Source: Pseudofrankia saprophytica (GTDB lineage: Bacteria; Actinomycetota; Actinomycetes; Frankiales; Frankiaceae). From it: a stretch of DNA of 64,000 nt. The position numbers and the translations under genes were made by a program. Shown piece by piece: positions 1 through 9,877 of the stretch (positions are counted from its first letter, which is position 1; every line of letters begins with the position of its first letter). The stretch spans positions 107,456 through 171,455 of the forward strand of contig NZ_KI912267.1 in assembly GCF_000235425.2 (NCBI RefSeq), read 5' to 3'. The notes under the pieces were generated by a model, which was not told the DNA's origin, did not search any database, and worked only from the letters and a program-made list of their open reading frames with translations.

Positions 1-3000
1 GGTGAGGTTGTCGGCGACCACGACACCGTCCCGGATCAGGCGCGCCTTGCTGTTGCGCCGGATGAGACCGCTCCGGACGATGCAGCCGGCCACGTTGCCG
101 ATCCGCGGCACCCGGAAGACCTCGCGGACCTCCGCGGTGCCGAGCTGGGCCTCCTCGTACACCGGCTTGAGCATGCCCTTGAGGGCGTTCTCGATGTCCT
201 CGATCGCCTGGTAGATGACCGAGTAGTACCTGACCTCGACACCCTCGCGGTCGGCCAGCTCCGTCGCCTTGCCCTGCGGGCGGACGTTGAAGCCGATGAT
301 CAGCGCGTCCGACGCCGAGGCCAGCATGACGTTGGTCTCGGTGATCGCGCCGACGCCCCGGTCGATGATGCGCAGCCCGACCTCGTCGCCGAGGTCGATC
401 TTGAGCAGCGCGTCCTCGAGGGCTTCGACCGAACCGGACACATCGCCCTTGAGGATGAGGTTGAGCTGGGTCTTCTCGCCCTCCTTCATCCGCTCGAGGA
501 TCGTCTCCAGCGTCGGGCGGCCACGGCTCATCGCCAGCTCGGCGTTGCGCTCGCGGGCCTGGCGCCGCTCGGCGATCTGCCGGGCGACCCGGTCCTCGGG
601 GACAACCAGGAAGTTGTCGCCCGCGTCCGGGACGCTGGTGAAGCCGAGCACCTGCACGGGACGGGCCGGGCCCGCCTCGGACACGTTCGCGCCGTTCTCG
701 TCGAGCATCGCCCGGACGCGGCCGAAGGCCTCGCCAGCGACGATCGAGTCGCCGATCTTGAGCGTTCCGCGCTGTACCAGCACGGTCGCCACCGGGCCGC
801 GGCCGCGGTCGAGCCGGCCTTCGATCGCGACACCCTGGGCCTCGACGTCGAACGCCGCCTGCAGGTCCAGCGACGCGTCGGCGGTCAGGACGATCGCCTC
901 GAGGACACCCTCGATGTTGGTCCGGTTGCGGGCCGACACGTCGACGAACATGGTGTCGCCGCCGTACTCCTCGGCCACCAGCCCGTATTCGGTCAGCTGG
1001 CCGCGGACCTTCGCCGGGTCGGCGCCTTCCTTGTCGATCTTGTTGACCGCGACCACGATCGGCACGCCGGCCGCCTGGGCGTGGTTGAGCGCCTCGATGG
1101 TCTGAGGCTTCACGCCGTCGTCGGCCGCGACCACCAGCACCACGATGTCGGTCACCTGCGCGCCACGGGCACGCATGGCGGTGAACGTCTCGTGGCCCGG
1201 GGTGTCGATGAAGGTGATCGGCCGTTCCTCGCCGTCGACGACCGACCGGACCTGGTAGGCGCCGATGTGCTGGGTGATGCCACCCGCCTCGCCGCCCACC
1301 ACGTCGGTGGACCGGATCGCGTCGAGCAGCTTCGTCTTGCCGTGGTCGACGTGACCCATGACGGTCACCACCGGCGGCCGGGTGGTCAGCACGACGTCGT
1401 CGCCGTACTCGCCGCCGAACTCCAGGTCGAAGCTCTCCAGCAGCTCCTTGTCCTCATCCTCGGGGCTGACGATCTGCACGTCATAGCCGAGCTGGACGCC
1501 GAGCAGCTGCAGGGTCTCGTCGGTGCACGACTGGGTCGCGGTCACCATCTCGCCGAGCTGGGTGAACACCACCTGGACCATCGCGCCCGGGTTGGCGTCG
1601 ATCTTGTCGGCGAAGTCGGCGAGCGACGCGCCACGCGGGAGCCGGATGGCCTGCCCGTTGCCACGGGGGACCATCGCCCCCATGCGCGGCGCCTCGAGCC
1701 CGCTCTCCCACTCTTGACGCTTTGCGCGCTTCGACTTGCGCTGACGACCCGGACGGCCACGACCACCGGGACCGAACGCGCCCGCCGTCGTGCCGCCGCG
1801 ACCGCGACCACCGGCCGCGGGACGGCCGCCACCGGCGCCGCCACCACCACCACCGGGACCGCCGGGACGACCTGCGCCACCGCCACCGGGAGCGCCACCG
1901 GGACGACCGGGAGCACCGGAGCGACCGGCGAAACCGCCGCCGCCACCGGGACGCGGACCACCGCCACCGCCGCCGGGACGCGCGCCCGGACCGGCGGGGC
2001 GACCAGGAGCGCCGCCGGCCGGGCGCGGGGCGAACATGCCGGGACCGGGACGCGGGCCACCGGAGCCACCCGGCCTGGGCGGCATGCCGCCGCCGGGACC
2101 GGGACGCGGGCCACCGGAGCCACCAGGCCGAGGCGGCATGCCGCCGGGACTCGGCCGCGGGCCACCAGGGCCGCCCTGGCGCGCGGCGCCGGGAGCACCG
2201 CCGGGACGACCGGGAGCGCCGGAGCGCGGGCCACCGGGCGCCGACGGCGGCCCGGGGCGTGGACCGGCGGCGGAACCGGGCGTCGTGTACGGGTTGTTGC
2301 CGGGTCCAGCCGGCCGGGGGCCGGGACGTGGGCCTGGCCGGGGACCGCCACCGGGCCGGGTGGGCGCGGCGGAGGGACCGCCGGCCGCCGCCTGCGCGGC
2401 GCCGGGAGCCCCGGGACCGCCGGCAGAGCCGCCGGGCGCCGCGGGGCCACCGGAACGCGGTGGACGCCCCCCGGAAGGACCAGAAGGACCAGAGGGAGCG
2501 GGGCGCGGGCCGGGCCGTGGGCCGGCCTGCGACGGAGACTGCGGCGCGGCCGAAGCGGCCGCGCCGGCCGGACGCGCCACCTCAGGACGAGGCGCGGTGT
2601 CCGGACGGGCGGGCGCGACCGGCGCCTCGGCACCGCCGGCGGGGGAACCACCGACGGAGGGACCACCAGCGGACGGACCGCCGACGGCGGCCGGGCTGCC
2701 GGCGGACGGCGGCAGCGGAGCGCCGGCACCAGGCGCGCCAGCTCCCGGGCTTACCGGGCGGGCGGCTGGGCCAGGACGAGCGCCACCGGGACCTGGGCGC
2801 GGCCCTGGGCCTGGACGGCCGGGGGTCGGACCAGGGAATGGACGGGGGCCGGCGCCTGGACGGGCGCCGTTACCTGTTGGGCCGGGCGCGGGGCGACCAG
2901 CCGGTCGGGCGGCCGGAGCCTCACCCTCACCGCCGAGCCGCTCCTTGAGCTTGCGCACCACGGGCGCTTCGACGGTGGACGAGGCGGACTTAACGAACTC

Positions 3001-3087
3001 GCCCATTTCCTTCAACGTGCCGAGCACGGTCTTGCTGTCGACGCCGAGCTCTTTCGCGAGCTCGTGTACGCGGGCCTTACCTACCAC
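1..3087 (-). CDS. infB: Translation initiation factor IF-2 (3' end cut by window edge)
   Basis: GTPase that brings fMet-tRNA to the 30S subunit and promotes subunit joining. The gene starts at GTG 3087 behind an AAGGAG ribosome site and is open to the window edge (1029 codons seen). The N-terminal IF2_N domain ([10 protein letters not shown]) is followed by about 400 residues rich in Gly, Pro, Arg and Ala, including near-exact 18-residue repeats. The G domain carries GHVDHGKT near residue 577, then DTPGHE and NKID. The visible end ([10 protein letters not shown]) lies in the C-terminal domains, so only a short tail is missing. It is last in the rimP-nusA-ylxR-infB run but is separated from ylxR by 222 nt containing a perfect hairpin. 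Identity is certain from the G motifs. Confidence 0.98.
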   Translation of the reverse strand, partial: MVGKARVHELAKELGVDSKTVLGTLKEMGEFVKSASSTVEAPVVRKLKERLGGEGEAPAARPAGRPAPGPTGNGARPGAGPRPFPGPTPGRPGPGPRPGPGGARPGPAARPVSPGAGAPGAGAPLPPSAGSPAAVGGPSAGGPSVGGSPAGGAEAPVAPARPDTAPRPEVARPAGAAASAAPQSPSQAGPRPGPRPAPSGPSGPSGGRPPRSGGPAAPGGSAGGPGAPGAAQAAAGGPSAAPTRPGGGPRPGPRPGPRPAGPGNNPYTTPGSAAGPRPGPPSAPGGPRSGAPGRPGGAPGAARQGGPGGPRPSPGGMPPRPGGSGGPRPGPGGGMPPRPGGSGGPRPGPGMFAPRPAGGAPGRPAGPGARPGGGGGGPRPGGGGGFAGRSGAPGRPGGAPGGGGAGRPGGPGGGGGGAGGGRPAAGGRGRGGTTAGAFGPGGRGRPGRQRKSKRAKRQEWESGLEAPRMGAMVPRGNGQAIRLPRGASLADFADKIDANPGAMVQVVFTQLGEMVTATQSCTDETLQLLGVQLGYDVQIVSPEDEDKELLESFDLEFGGEYGDDVVLTTRPPVVTVMGHVDHGKTKLLDAIRSTDVVGGEAGGITQHIGAYQVRSVVDGEERPITFIDTPGHETFTAMRARGAQVTDIVVLVVAADDGVKPQTIEALNHAQAAGVPIVVAVNKIDKEGADPAKVRGQLTEYGLVAEEYGGDTMFVDVSARNRTNIEGVLEAIVLTADASLDLQAAFDVEAQGVAIEGRLDRGRGPVATVLVQRGTLKIGDSIVAGEAFGRVRAMLDENGANVSEAGPARPVQVLGFTSVPDAGDNFLVVPEDRVARQIAERRQARERNAELAMSRGRPTLETILERMKEGEKTQLNLILKGDVSGSVEALEDALLKIDLGDEVGLRIIDRGVGAITETNVMLASASDALIIGFNVRPQGKATELADREGVEVRYYSVIYQAIEDIENALKGMLKPVYEEAQLGTAEVREVFRVPRIGNVAGCIVRSGLIRRNSKARLIRDGVVVADNLT
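2041..2148. repeat. 54-nt tandem repeat inside infB (18-residue IF2 repeat)
   Basis: Two near-identical 54-nt units start at 2041 and 2095 (each begins GGGACCGGGACGCGGG), and a diverged third follows. The period is a multiple of three, so repeat number can change without a frameshift. It encodes part of the Gly/Pro/Arg-rich IF2 linker. Confidence 0.75.
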
Positions 3088-3274
3088 GGTGCTCCTTCGT
3101 TCGGCCCGCGGTTCAGCGCCCGCGTGACCTCGTTACCTGCTGGTCGCGATCATGGCTGCGTGCTCATTGCGCGGTCATCGCTCTCGACCTGCTTCCTGTC
3201 GACGTCATCCGGCGCCTATCCGGGGACGCCCCCGTCGGGTAGGGCACTCCCCCGCCCTCTTGCTCAGGACGCAC

Positions 3275-3295
3275 CGCCTGGGCACCGCCCAGGCG
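3275..3295 (-). terminator. Perfect 9-bp hairpin between ylxR and infB
   Basis: CGCCTGGGC, loop ACC, GCCCAGGCG, placed 14 nt past the ylxR stop on the coding strand. No U tract follows, as is common in high-GC actinobacteria. It could be an attenuator that lowers infB expression relative to nusA, or an RNA-stability element. Confidence 0.5.
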
Positions 3296-3309
3296 CATCG
3301 CCCCTCTGG

Positions 3310-3654
3310 CTAACAACGTCCGGGCTCGTCATCGTCCCGGGCGGGACCATGAACCTGCTGGACGTGAGCCCGGACCCGCTCGAGATCGAGCGGACCAGGC
3401 ACCCGCAACGCCCGCGGAAACGCACGACGGCGCTCCGCGAGATCGAGGCATGCCGCGTCGGGGTGCACGTGCGCTCCCCGCCCAGGCATACGACGGCGTG
3501 TGTCCGGCAGAAGTACACCGTCCACCACGACGATACGCAGCAGGTCGGACCGCGCCGCTCGGGTCCGGCAACCAACACAGGTGCGTATGACAGCTGTAGT
3601 TGCCCTAACAGCAGTAGTCGCACCAGTCAGGCTCGGCTCCGCACGGCGTGCCAT
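3310..3654 (-). CDS. ylxR: YlxR family RNA-binding protein (DUF448)
   Basis: Small nucleic-acid-binding protein of 114 residues encoded between nusA and infB, its standard place in Gram-positive genomes. The YlxR core is visible: IRTCVGCR near residue 24, then an LLRIV strand, GRGAHVHPDAACL and an RRRAFPRALR basic helix. The start is ATG 3654, 7 nt past the nusA stop; the frame is open further upstream but that part only overlaps nusA in another frame. The family is reported to bind RNA or nucleoid DNA and in some species RNase P; the exact role here is unknown. The ribosome site is weak, so translation is probably coupled to nusA. Confidence 0.9.
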   Translation of the reverse strand: MARRAEPSLTGATTAVRATTAVIRTCVGCRTRAARSDLLRIVVVDGVLLPDTRRRMPGRGAHVHPDAACLDLAERRRAFPRALRVPGPLDLERVRAHVQQVHGPARDDDEPGRC

Positions 3655-3661
3655 AGCGAGT

Positions 3662-4822
3662 CTATCCCGTTGCGCCCCTAGGCTGCCCGCCCGTGGCCGG
3701 CGAACGCCGTCCGGGCGCTCCCCCGGCGGAGGTGGCGGCATCGGATCGCCGCAGGTCCGCCGGCCCGGCTCCGGCCCGGCGCGGCGGGTCCGCTGGGCGT
3801 CGCCCGGCGCCACCATTGTCACCTTCCGTATCCGAATGGATGTCGATCCGCCAGCTGGTCAACCGCGCGGCGAGCCGGGCGTTCTGACCCTCACGGCCAA
3901 TGGCGAGCGAGAGCTGGTAGTCCGGCACGGTCACCCGCGCCGAGCGGCCGGCGAGGTCGGTCACCTCGACGCGCGAGACCCGCGCCGGCGAGAGCGCGTT
4001 GCCGACGAACGTGGCCGGGTCGGCCGACCAGTCGACGATGTCGATCTTCTCACCGTGCAGCTCGGCCATCACGGCGCGAACCCGGCTGCCCATCGGGCCG
4101 ATGCAGGCTCCCTTGGGGTTCACTCCGGCGACCTTCGAGCGGACCGCGATCTTGCTGCGATGCCCGGCCTCGCGGGCGATCGCCGCGATCTCCACGGTGC
4201 CGTCGGCGACCTCGGGAACCTCCAGCCGGAACAAGCCCTTCACCAGCTCGGGATGGGTCCGAGAGAGCGTGACGGCCGCGCCGTGCGGCCCCCGGGCCAC
4301 ATGCACCACGTAGCACTTGATGCGGTCACCGTGCTCCAGGCGCTCGCCGGCGACCTGCTCGGCCGGCGGCAGCACGCCCTCGACGGTGCCGAGGTCGACG
4401 AGCACCACCCGCGAGCCGGCGCGCTGCTCGTGGTGCTGCACCACGCCGGAGACGATCTCGTGCTCGCGGTCCGCGTACTGGCCGTAGGTGACCTCCTGCT
4501 TGGCCTCCCGGAGGCGCTGCATGATGACCTGTTTGGCGGTCATCTGGGCGATCCGGCCGAAGTCCGCGGGAGTGTCGTCCCACTCCCTGGCCGTGCCGTC
4601 CGGTCGGATCTCGCTGGCCAGCACGGTCACCTCACCGGTCTGGCGGTCGACCACCACCCGGGCGTCGACCACCCGGGGCTCCTCGGCCGCGCCGCTGGCA
4701 TGCGGGCCCTGCGTGTGCTGGTAGGCCTTGAGCAACGCTGTCTCGATCGCCTCGACCAGGGTCTCGAAGGCGAGGTCGTACTCCCGTTCGATCCCGCGCA
4801 GCTCGGCGACACTGATTTTCAC
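3662..4822 (-). CDS. nusA: Transcription termination/antitermination protein NusA
   Basis: Binds RNA polymerase and nascent RNA to control pausing, termination and rRNA antitermination. It has 386 residues: the NusA N domain (MKISVAELRGIEREYDLAFETL), an S1 domain around residues 130-200 and tandem KH domains (GACIGPMGSRV, then LAIGREGQNARLAARLT), followed by a basic/proline tail. It lacks the acidic repeats of proteobacterial NusA, as expected for actinobacteria. It starts at GTG 4822 overlapping the rimP stop by 4 nt, with GAGGAG upstream, so it is coupled to rimP. Confidence 0.98.
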   Translation of the reverse strand: MKISVAELRGIEREYDLAFETLVEAIETALLKAYQHTQGPHASGAAEEPRVVDARVVVDRQTGEVTVLASEIRPDGTAREWDDTPADFGRIAQMTAKQVIMQRLREAKQEVTYGQYADREHEIVSGVVQHHEQRAGSRVVLVDLGTVEGVLPPAEQVAGERLEHGDRIKCYVVHVARGPHGAAVTLSRTHPELVKGLFRLEVPEVADGTVEIAAIAREAGHRSKIAVRSKVAGVNPKGACIGPMGSRVRAVMAELHGEKIDIVDWSADPATFVGNALSPARVSRVEVTDLAGRSARVTVPDYQLSLAIGREGQNARLAARLTSWRIDIHSDTEGDNGGAGRRPADPPRRAGAGPADLRRSDAATSAGGAPGRRSPATGGQPRGATG

Positions 4823-5841
4823 CGGTCTGTCTCCTCACCTGGGCTTGGGCCGCTGTCCTCATGACCTCCGCCGGCTCGGCCCCGCCGAGCCCCTCCCAGG
4901 TCGTTACCGGTGGCCGGGCCGCCGCCCGCGGGCGCGTCCCGCTCGAGCCCCCTCGGGCCCTCGGCCCCGCCACCGTCGTCATTCCCGTCGTCCTCGTCGA
5001 GGCCCTCGTCGTCGAGGTCCTCGTCGTCGTCCTCGTCCCAGACGTCGTCGCCAGCGCCGAGGTGATCCTCCTCGCCTGGCGCCTCGTCCTCGTCGAACTC
5101 GTCCTCGTCGGGTTCCTCACCCGCCGCCGCCTGCCCCTCGGCCGCGCCAGACCCACCCGCCGCGGAGGCGGCGTCCGGCACGGAGTCGGCATGGCCGAAC
5201 TCGATCTGCACGACCGCGTGGGCCACGTCGGCGAAGCGCAACCGCTCGATCTGGGTTCGCACTGGGCGCCCGCGCCGCACGGGACCGACCGCCACGGCCA
5301 GGTCCGCGCCGTCGTCGTCGGCGCCCAGAACCCGGCCCACCACGGCCGTGCCGTCGGCGCGCCTGGCCTCCACCAGCCGGCCACGCGCCCGACGCCAGTG
5401 CCGCGGCAGCGTGAGCGGCCGGTCGACGCCGGGAGAGGTGACCTCCAGCATGTAGGCACCGATGAGGCCCGCCTCGTCGCCCACCTGGTCGAGCAGGTCG
5501 GAGATCAGCCGGCTGGCCTCCGCGACCGCGTCCAGGTCGACGCCGCCGTCACGATCGACCGCCACCCGCAGCACACTGCGCGAGCCCGCCCGCGAGAGGT
5601 TCAGGTCCTCCAGGTCGAACCCGGCCTCGGCGAGCGCAGGGGCCAGCCGTTCCCACACCGCGGCCCGCAGCGCCGCGACGCTGTCAGCCGAGGCCGCCTT
5701 CCCTGCCGGCGCCGGCCGGGCGGCCTGCGTCGCCGCGGGCTGGCCGGAACCCTGCTGGCCAGCCCCGGCATACGCGGCCCTTCCAGGCCGCGCGGAACCG
5801 CCCGGCGGCCGGCGGCCTGTACGGCCCGCGTCCCGTGCCAC
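4819..5841 (-). CDS. rimP: Ribosome maturation factor RimP with a long acidic tail
   Basis: Assists 30S subunit assembly. The RimP domain covers roughly residues 50-195 of 340 (LAEAGFDLEDLNLSRAG, then YMLEVTSPGVDRPLT, which is the family signature, then a C-terminal SH3-like part ending near VVQIEFGHAD). After it comes about 145 residues dominated by Asp, Glu and Gly, unlike the usual 150-200-residue protein. The start was chosen at GTG 5841 because AGAGG precedes it; the frame stays open to ATG 5913. First gene of the rimP-nusA-ylxR-infB operon; the stop overlaps the nusA start. Confidence 0.93.
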   Translation of the reverse strand: MARDAGRTGRRPPGGSARPGRAAYAGAGQQGSGQPAATQAARPAPAGKAASADSVAALRAAVWERLAPALAEAGFDLEDLNLSRAGSRSVLRVAVDRDGGVDLDAVAEASRLISDLLDQVGDEAGLIGAYMLEVTSPGVDRPLTLPRHWRRARGRLVEARRADGTAVVGRVLGADDDGADLAVAVGPVRRGRPVRTQIERLRFADVAHAVVQIEFGHADSVPDAASAAGGSGAAEGQAAAGEEPDEDEFDEDEAPGEEDHLGAGDDVWDEDDDEDLDDEGLDEDDGNDDGGGAEGPRGLERDAPAGGGPATGNDLGGARRGRAGGGHEDSGPSPGEETDR

Positions 5842-5870
5842 GTCGCCCAGTCCTCTCCGCGTATTCCAAC

Positions 5871-5902
5871 ACTTGACCAGCGCCCGAACTTGGCCAGCGC
5901 CC
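5871..5902 (-). repeat. 17-nt direct repeat upstream of rimP
   Basis: On the plus strand ACTTGACCAGCGCCC (5871-5885) recurs as ACTTGGCCAGCGCCC (5888-5902), one mismatch in 15 with a 17-nt period. It lies 30-60 nt upstream of the chosen rimP start, where an operon promoter or operator would sit. No convincing -35/-10 pair was seen. Confidence 0.35.
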
Positions 5903-6174
5903 GACTCTGGCATGCCCCGCGGGCGGGCGGCGCCACGTCATTCCGCCCAGGTGGCCGGTAGCCCGACACACCATGCCTGTCCCATCGCGCCAGCAGGGAC
6001 AATGATCAAGATGGCTGCCGACGATACCCGCAGCCTCATCCGAGATCCATAGCCTACGTCCGTCGCGGTGCGGCTCCAATCACGGCCTGACCGTAGTCAG
6101 TGCTCACGGCCACGAGAGACGGCCTCAGGCCCGTCGCCGGCACGCGCCCGGTCGGTGCGCGGGGGGCCACTCCG

Positions 6175-6834
6175 ATGGCACCGACGTGTGATTGGCTGCG
6201 AGGCGTGGGTGGGGGTGGGGTGGGTGTACGCGGCGCGCCGTCAAGGCGGGCCGCGCTGGCGCTGCCGGCGACCGGGCTCGCCGTGACGGGGCTGGCGACC
6301 ATCGCCGGCTGCACCGAGTCGCGGCCGGCCGGCGCGCCCGCGCCACCGCCGGTCGATCTCGCGGCCGCGCGAGCCGCCGCGCGCACCGAGCACGACCTTT
6401 TGGCTGACTACGACGCCGTGATCGCTCGCCACCCCGCGCTCGCCGCGCTGTTGGGCGGGTTGCGGGCGCATCACACGCAGCATCTGGCCGCCCTCGCGGC
6501 CCAGGTGCCGGCCCTGGCGACCGCGAGCCCGGACGGCGCCACCCCCGGTGGGCCGTCCGCCACGGCCCTGGCCACCCCGTCAGGCACCACCACGGCCCCC
6601 GCTGTGGGTGCCTCCCCGTCCGGGAGTGCGGGCGCACAGCCCGGCGCGGACGACTCGCCGGCGGCGAGGGCCAGCGCCCTCGCCGAGCTCGCCACCGCCG
6701 AGCGCACGGCGGCGGACGCGCATCGCGCGAGCTGCCTCGCCGCGACGAGCGGGCTCGCGCCGCTGCTCGCGAGCCTGCGCGCGGCGGAGTCCTGCCATGC
6801 CGACCTGCTCTCGCTGGCCGGCCCGGCCGGCTGA
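6175..6834 (+). CDS. Putative ferritin-like lipoprotein (DUF4439-like)
   Basis: Likely an exported, membrane-anchored four-helix protein. After a long n-region a hydrophobic stretch (ALALPATGLAVTGLATIAGC) ends in the lipobox IAGC. The mature part holds two helix pairs with similar endings (GLRAHHTQHLAAL and SLRAAESCHADLL), each preceded by an E/H-rich helix (RTEHDLLADYD, TAERTAADAHRAS), separated by a Ser/Thr/Pro/Gly linker of about 70 residues. It is followed 97 nt later by a soluble DUF4439 protein with the same helical plan, suggesting a duplicated pair. ATG 6175 was chosen; ATG 6100 in the same frame is possible. Function unknown; metal or redox binding is inferred from the fold only. Confidence 0.7.
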   Translation: MAPTCDWLRGVGGGGVGVRGAPSRRAALALPATGLAVTGLATIAGCTESRPAGAPAPPPVDLAAARAAARTEHDLLADYDAVIARHPALAALLGGLRAHHTQHLAALAAQVPALATASPDGATPGGPSATALATPSGTTTAPAVGASPSGSAGAQPGADDSPAARASALAELATAERTAADAHRASCLAATSGLAPLLASLRAAESCHADLLSLAGPAG

Positions 6835-6931
6835 ACGCGGACCCACCCGCCGCCCCGACCCGCACCGACCCCGAACCCGGACCAACCTGGCCGACTCCGG
6901 CCCCAACCGACGAGGAAGACAGACGGGCACC

Positions 6932-7447
6932 ATGGTGGCGACCAGCCGGCCGGCGACCCCGCCCAGCGCCAAGGCCACACCCGGCGCGGCGCTGGACGCG
7001 CGCGCCATCACCGCTCTTTCGGCGTTGGTGGCGGTCGAGCACGCCGCCGTGTACGGAGCGGCCTCCGCCGGCGGCGCGCTCGCGCCTCTGGGCGTGGACG
7101 CGCGGGATGCCCGTGGCCTTGCCGCCGCCGCCTACACGGCGCACCGGCAGCTACGTGACGCGCTGATCGCGTTGCTCCTCGACGCGGGCGCGAAACCGCC
7201 GGCGTCGCAGCCCGCCTACACGCTGCCGGTGAACCCGGCCAGCGCGGGGGCCGCGCTCACGCTGCTCGCCGAGCTGGACGACCGGACCGCGGCGAGTGCC
7301 TATGACGCCATCGGCTCGGCCACCGGCCGGGCCCGCGAGCTCGTCGTCGACGCGCTCGCGCAGGCGGCGGGGCGCGCCCAGCGCGCCCGGCTGACCGCCG
7401 GCCTGGCTCCCGCGACCGCGGTCAAGGCCCTCCCGGGCCGGTCCTGA
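6932..7447 (+). CDS. Ferritin-like domain protein (DUF4439)
   Basis: 171-residue soluble protein matching the DUF4439 ferritin-like family found beside rimP in many actinobacteria. Helix 1 is ALSALVAVEHAAVYGAAS (ferritin-like Glu-His pair), followed by AYTAHRQLRDALIALLLDAG, a Pro-rich turn (PAYTLPVNP) and two more helices ending AQAAGRAQRARL. The start is ATG 6932. It probably forms a helical bundle; catalytic activity is not established for the family. The gene ends 12 nt from the stop of the convergent Rrf2-family gene, so their transcripts probably overlap. Confidence 0.75.
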   Translation: MVATSRPATPPSAKATPGAALDARAITALSALVAVEHAAVYGAASAGGALAPLGVDARDARGLAAAAYTAHRQLRDALIALLLDAGAKPPASQPAYTLPVNPASAGAALTLLAELDDRTAASAYDAIGSATGRARELVVDALAQAAGRAQRARLTAGLAPATAVKALPGRS

Positions 7448-7459
7448 CCCCGCCCGGCC

Positions 7460-7915
7460 TCAGCGCCTGGACCAGGCGCCCGGCGCCCGGCCGCGCTCGC
7501 GGACGATGTCGGGCAGGTCGCCGGTCGCGATGTCCGCCAGGGTCACCGCCTCCAGCACCTGGCGCAGACTCACCCGGACGGCGATCCAGACGTCCTGCAG
7601 GTTCTTGGCCGCACCCTCGTACGACACCTCTTCCGGCCGGCGCCCGCGCACGCCGGCCAGCGGCCCGTCGGTGGCCCTGATCACGGTCGCCACGTCGATC
7701 TCGTGGGCCGGTCTGGCGAGCTGGTAGCCACCGTCCGCTCCGCGCCGGCTGCTCACCAGACCGCTGCGTCGCAGGTCGGTCAGGATGTTCTCGAGGAACC
7801 GCAGCGGCAGGTCCTGCGCCAAGGCAAGCGTTTCGCCCTTGACCAGGCCGCCGTCGCTGGCGGCCAGGGTCAGCAGTGCGCGCAGGGCGTAGTCGGCGCG
7901 CGCGGAGATCTGCAT
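7460..7915 (-). CDS. Rrf2 family transcriptional regulator, candidate sulfur regulator
   Basis: 151-residue winged-helix regulator. The Rrf2 signature begins at the start codon (MQISARADYALRALLTLAA), followed by LPLRFLENILTDLRRSGLVSSRRGADGGYQLARP, listed here in parts: recognition helix near residues 42-56 and wing GADGGYQLA near 62-70. The region where Fe-S Rrf2 members such as IscR and NsrR carry three cysteines has none, so this is not an Fe-S sensor; in that it resembles CymR of Bacillus, which controls cysteine metabolism with CysK. It is the last gene after the sulfate importer, same strand, 94 nt beyond cysA, which suggests it regulates sulfate uptake. The link to sulfur is inference. 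Confidence 0.85.
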   Translation of the reverse strand: MQISARADYALRALLTLAASDGGLVKGETLALAQDLPLRFLENILTDLRRSGLVSSRRGADGGYQLARPAHEIDVATVIRATDGPLAGVRGRRPEEVSYEGAAKNLQDVWIAVRVSLRQVLEAVTLADIATGDLPDIVRERGRAPGAWSRR

Positions 7916-8009
7916 GACTCCATCTTGCCGCTCCGCCCGCGACCACGCCCACAGCGGGGGCCGCCGGGAGCGTGGGCGGGGCCTTGCCGGCTCCCGGCCC
8001 GCGCCTCTT

Positions 8010-8945
8010 TCAACGGGCGGCGCGGACCCAGACGCGCTGGCCGAGCGCGAGCTGGAGGTCCTCGGCCTGCCCACGGGTGAGCTGTGCCCAGGGCTGCTCG
8101 GCCCCGGTGTCCAGCGTGGCCCGGACCTCGTAACCGATGCGCTGCAGGCCGGCGACCTCGGCGGACGTGGTGTCGGGGGTGTCGGACGTGAAGATCTCCA
8201 GGTCGTGCGGGCGGACCAGCCGACCGGCGAGACGGGTGACGGGGCCGAGGAAGCCCATGACGAAGTCGTTCGCGGGCTTGTCGTAGACGTCGGCGGGGCT
8301 GCCGACCTGCTCGATGCGGCCCTGGTTGATGACCACGAGCTCGTCGGCGACCTCGAGGGCCTCCTCCTGGTCGTGGGTGACGAAGATCGTGGTGACGTGC
8401 ACCTCGTCGTGCAGGCGCCTCAGCCAGTCGCGCAGCTCCTTGCGGACCTGGGCGTCCAGGGCACCGAACGGCTCGTCTAGCAGGAGCACGGTCGGCTCGA
8501 CCGCGAGGGCGCGGGCCAGGGCCATGCGCTGGCGCTGCCCGCCGGAGAGCTGCTCGGGCAGCCGGTCGGCGAACTGCTCCAGGTGGACCAGGGCCAGCAG
8601 TTCCTGCACCCGCGCGCGGATCTCGGCCTTGGGACGCTTGCGGATCTCCAGGCCGAAGGCGACGTTGCGGTAGACCGTCAGGTGCTTGAAGGCCGCGTAG
8701 TGCTGGAACACGAAGCCGACGTTGCGGCGCTGCGGCGGGAGGCGGGTGGCGTCCTGGCCGTTGATCCGGACGGTGCCCGAGTCCGGCTGCTCGAGGCCGC
8801 CGATGATGCGCAGCAGGGTGGACTTGCCGCCGCCGCTGGGGCCCAGGAGCGCGGTCAGCCGCCCGTCCGCCACGGTCAGGTCGACGTCGTCGAGCGCGAC
8901 GAAGCTGCCGAACCGCTTGCCGACCGAGCTGACCTCGATGCTCAC
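8010..8945 (-). CDS. cysA: Sulfate/thiosulfate ABC transporter ATP-binding protein
   Basis: ATPase of the sulfate importer, 311 residues. Walker A is GPSGGGKST (about residues 35-43), then a Q-loop in [13 protein letters not shown], signature [15 protein letters not shown], Walker [13 protein letters not shown] and switch His in VTHDQEEA. The C-terminal 80 residues form a regulatory TOBE-like domain ([13 protein letters not shown]). It starts at GTG 8945, overlapping the cysW stop by 4 nt, so it is coupled to the permease. Family specificity for sulfate rests on the whole cassette (two CysT/CysW-type permeases plus a sulfate-binding protein). Confidence 0.95.
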   Translation of the reverse strand: MSIEVSSVGKRFGSFVALDDVDLTVADGRLTALLGPSGGGKSTLLRIIGGLEQPDSGTVRINGQDATRLPPQRRNVGFVFQHYAAFKHLTVYRNVAFGLEIRKRPKAEIRARVQELLALVHLEQFADRLPEQLSGGQRQRMALARALAVEPTVLLLDEPFGALDAQVRKELRDWLRRLHDEVHVTTIFVTHDQEEALEVADELVVINQGRIEQVGSPADVYDKPANDFVMGFLGPVTRLAGRLVRPHDLEIFTSDTPDTTSAEVAGLQRIGYEVRATLDTGAEQPWAQLTRGQAEDLQLALGQRVWVRAAR

Positions 8946-9877
8946 CTGAGCCCACCTTTGTCCAGTTCGACGTCGTTCGACGCGACGTTGTTCAGCGCGA
9001 GGGCGGCCGGCGCGGGGTCGGCCGAAAGGGCGAGGTCATCCGGCACCACGGCCGGTGGCCCGCTGTGCTTCGACTCGTTCTCGCGCCGGCGGAGGAACAC
9101 GAGCACGATGACGAGCACGGTGACGACGATGAGCAGGAACGCCAGCTGGAAGGCCCCTGGTTCGAGCTGCTGGACCCGTTCACCGACCAGCAGCGGCACG
9201 GTCTGGGTCTGGTTCTCGCCGCTGACGTTGCCGGACACCACCAGCACGGCGCCGTACTCCCCGATCGAGCGGGCCAGGCTCAGCACGATCCCGTACAGCA
9301 GCGCGGGCCGGATGATCGGCAGCGTGATCCGCAGGAAGCGCTGCCAGGCGCTGGCGCCCAGCACCCGGGCGGCCTGCTCCTGCTCGATGCCCTCCTCCGC
9401 GAGGACGGGGACCACCTCGCGCAGGACCAGCGGGAACGAGACGAAGGTCGTCGCGAGGATCATGCCGGGCAGCGAGAAGATGATCTCGATGCCGGCGTTG
9501 TGCAGGGTGCTGCCGAACCAGCCGTCGACCGGGCCGTAGACCAGCACCAGCGCGAGGCCCACCACGATCGGCGAGACCGAGAGCGGCAGGTCGGCGAGCG
9601 CGCTCAGCAGCCGGCGCCCGGGGAAGCGGTAGCGGGTGATCAGCAGCCCGAGGCCCACGCCGAACACGGCGTTGAGCGCGACCGAGGCGAGCGCGATCTC
9701 GGCGGTCAGCCGGAAGGCGGTCACCGCCTGGTCGGAGCTGATGGCCGACCAGAAGGCCGCCGGCCCGGGGCTCACCGTCTTCCAGGTCACGACCACCAGC
9801 GGGACCAGCACCAGGACCCCGACGTAGAGCAGCGCGACGGTGCGCAGCCCGAGGCGGGTGGAACGGCGGTTACCCAC
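8942..9877 (-). CDS. cysW: Sulfate ABC transporter permease CysW
   Basis: Inner-membrane permease, 311 residues, with about six hydrophobic segments beginning [17 protein letters not shown]. The EAA-type coupling motif is in [20 protein letters not shown], and [18 protein letters not shown] matches the CysW/CysT signature. A 55-residue polar C-terminal tail follows the last segment. Starts at GTG 9877 and overlaps cysT by 8 nt. It pairs with CysT to form the channel energised by CysA. Confidence 0.95.
   Translation of the reverse strand: MGNRRSTRLGLRTVALLYVGVLVLVPLVVVTWKTVSPGPAAFWSAISSDQAVTAFRLTAEIALASVALNAVFGVGLGLLITRYRFPGRRLLSALADLPLSVSPIVVGLALVLVYGPVDGWFGSTLHNAGIEIIFSLPGMILATTFVSFPLVLREVVPVLAEEGIEQEQAARVLGASAWQRFLRITLPIIRPALLYGIVLSLARSIGEYGAVLVVSGNVSGENQTQTVPLLVGERVQQLEPGAFQLAFLLIVVTVLVIVLVFLRRRENESKHSGPPAVVPDDLALSADPAPAALALNNVASNDVELDKGGLR

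Noticed and set aside
1081..3681. Very long plus-strand open frame opposite infB
   Set aside because: It is the mirror of the GC-rich infB codons; its product is Arg/Gly/Thr low complexity with no family similarity, while the minus strand clearly encodes IF2.
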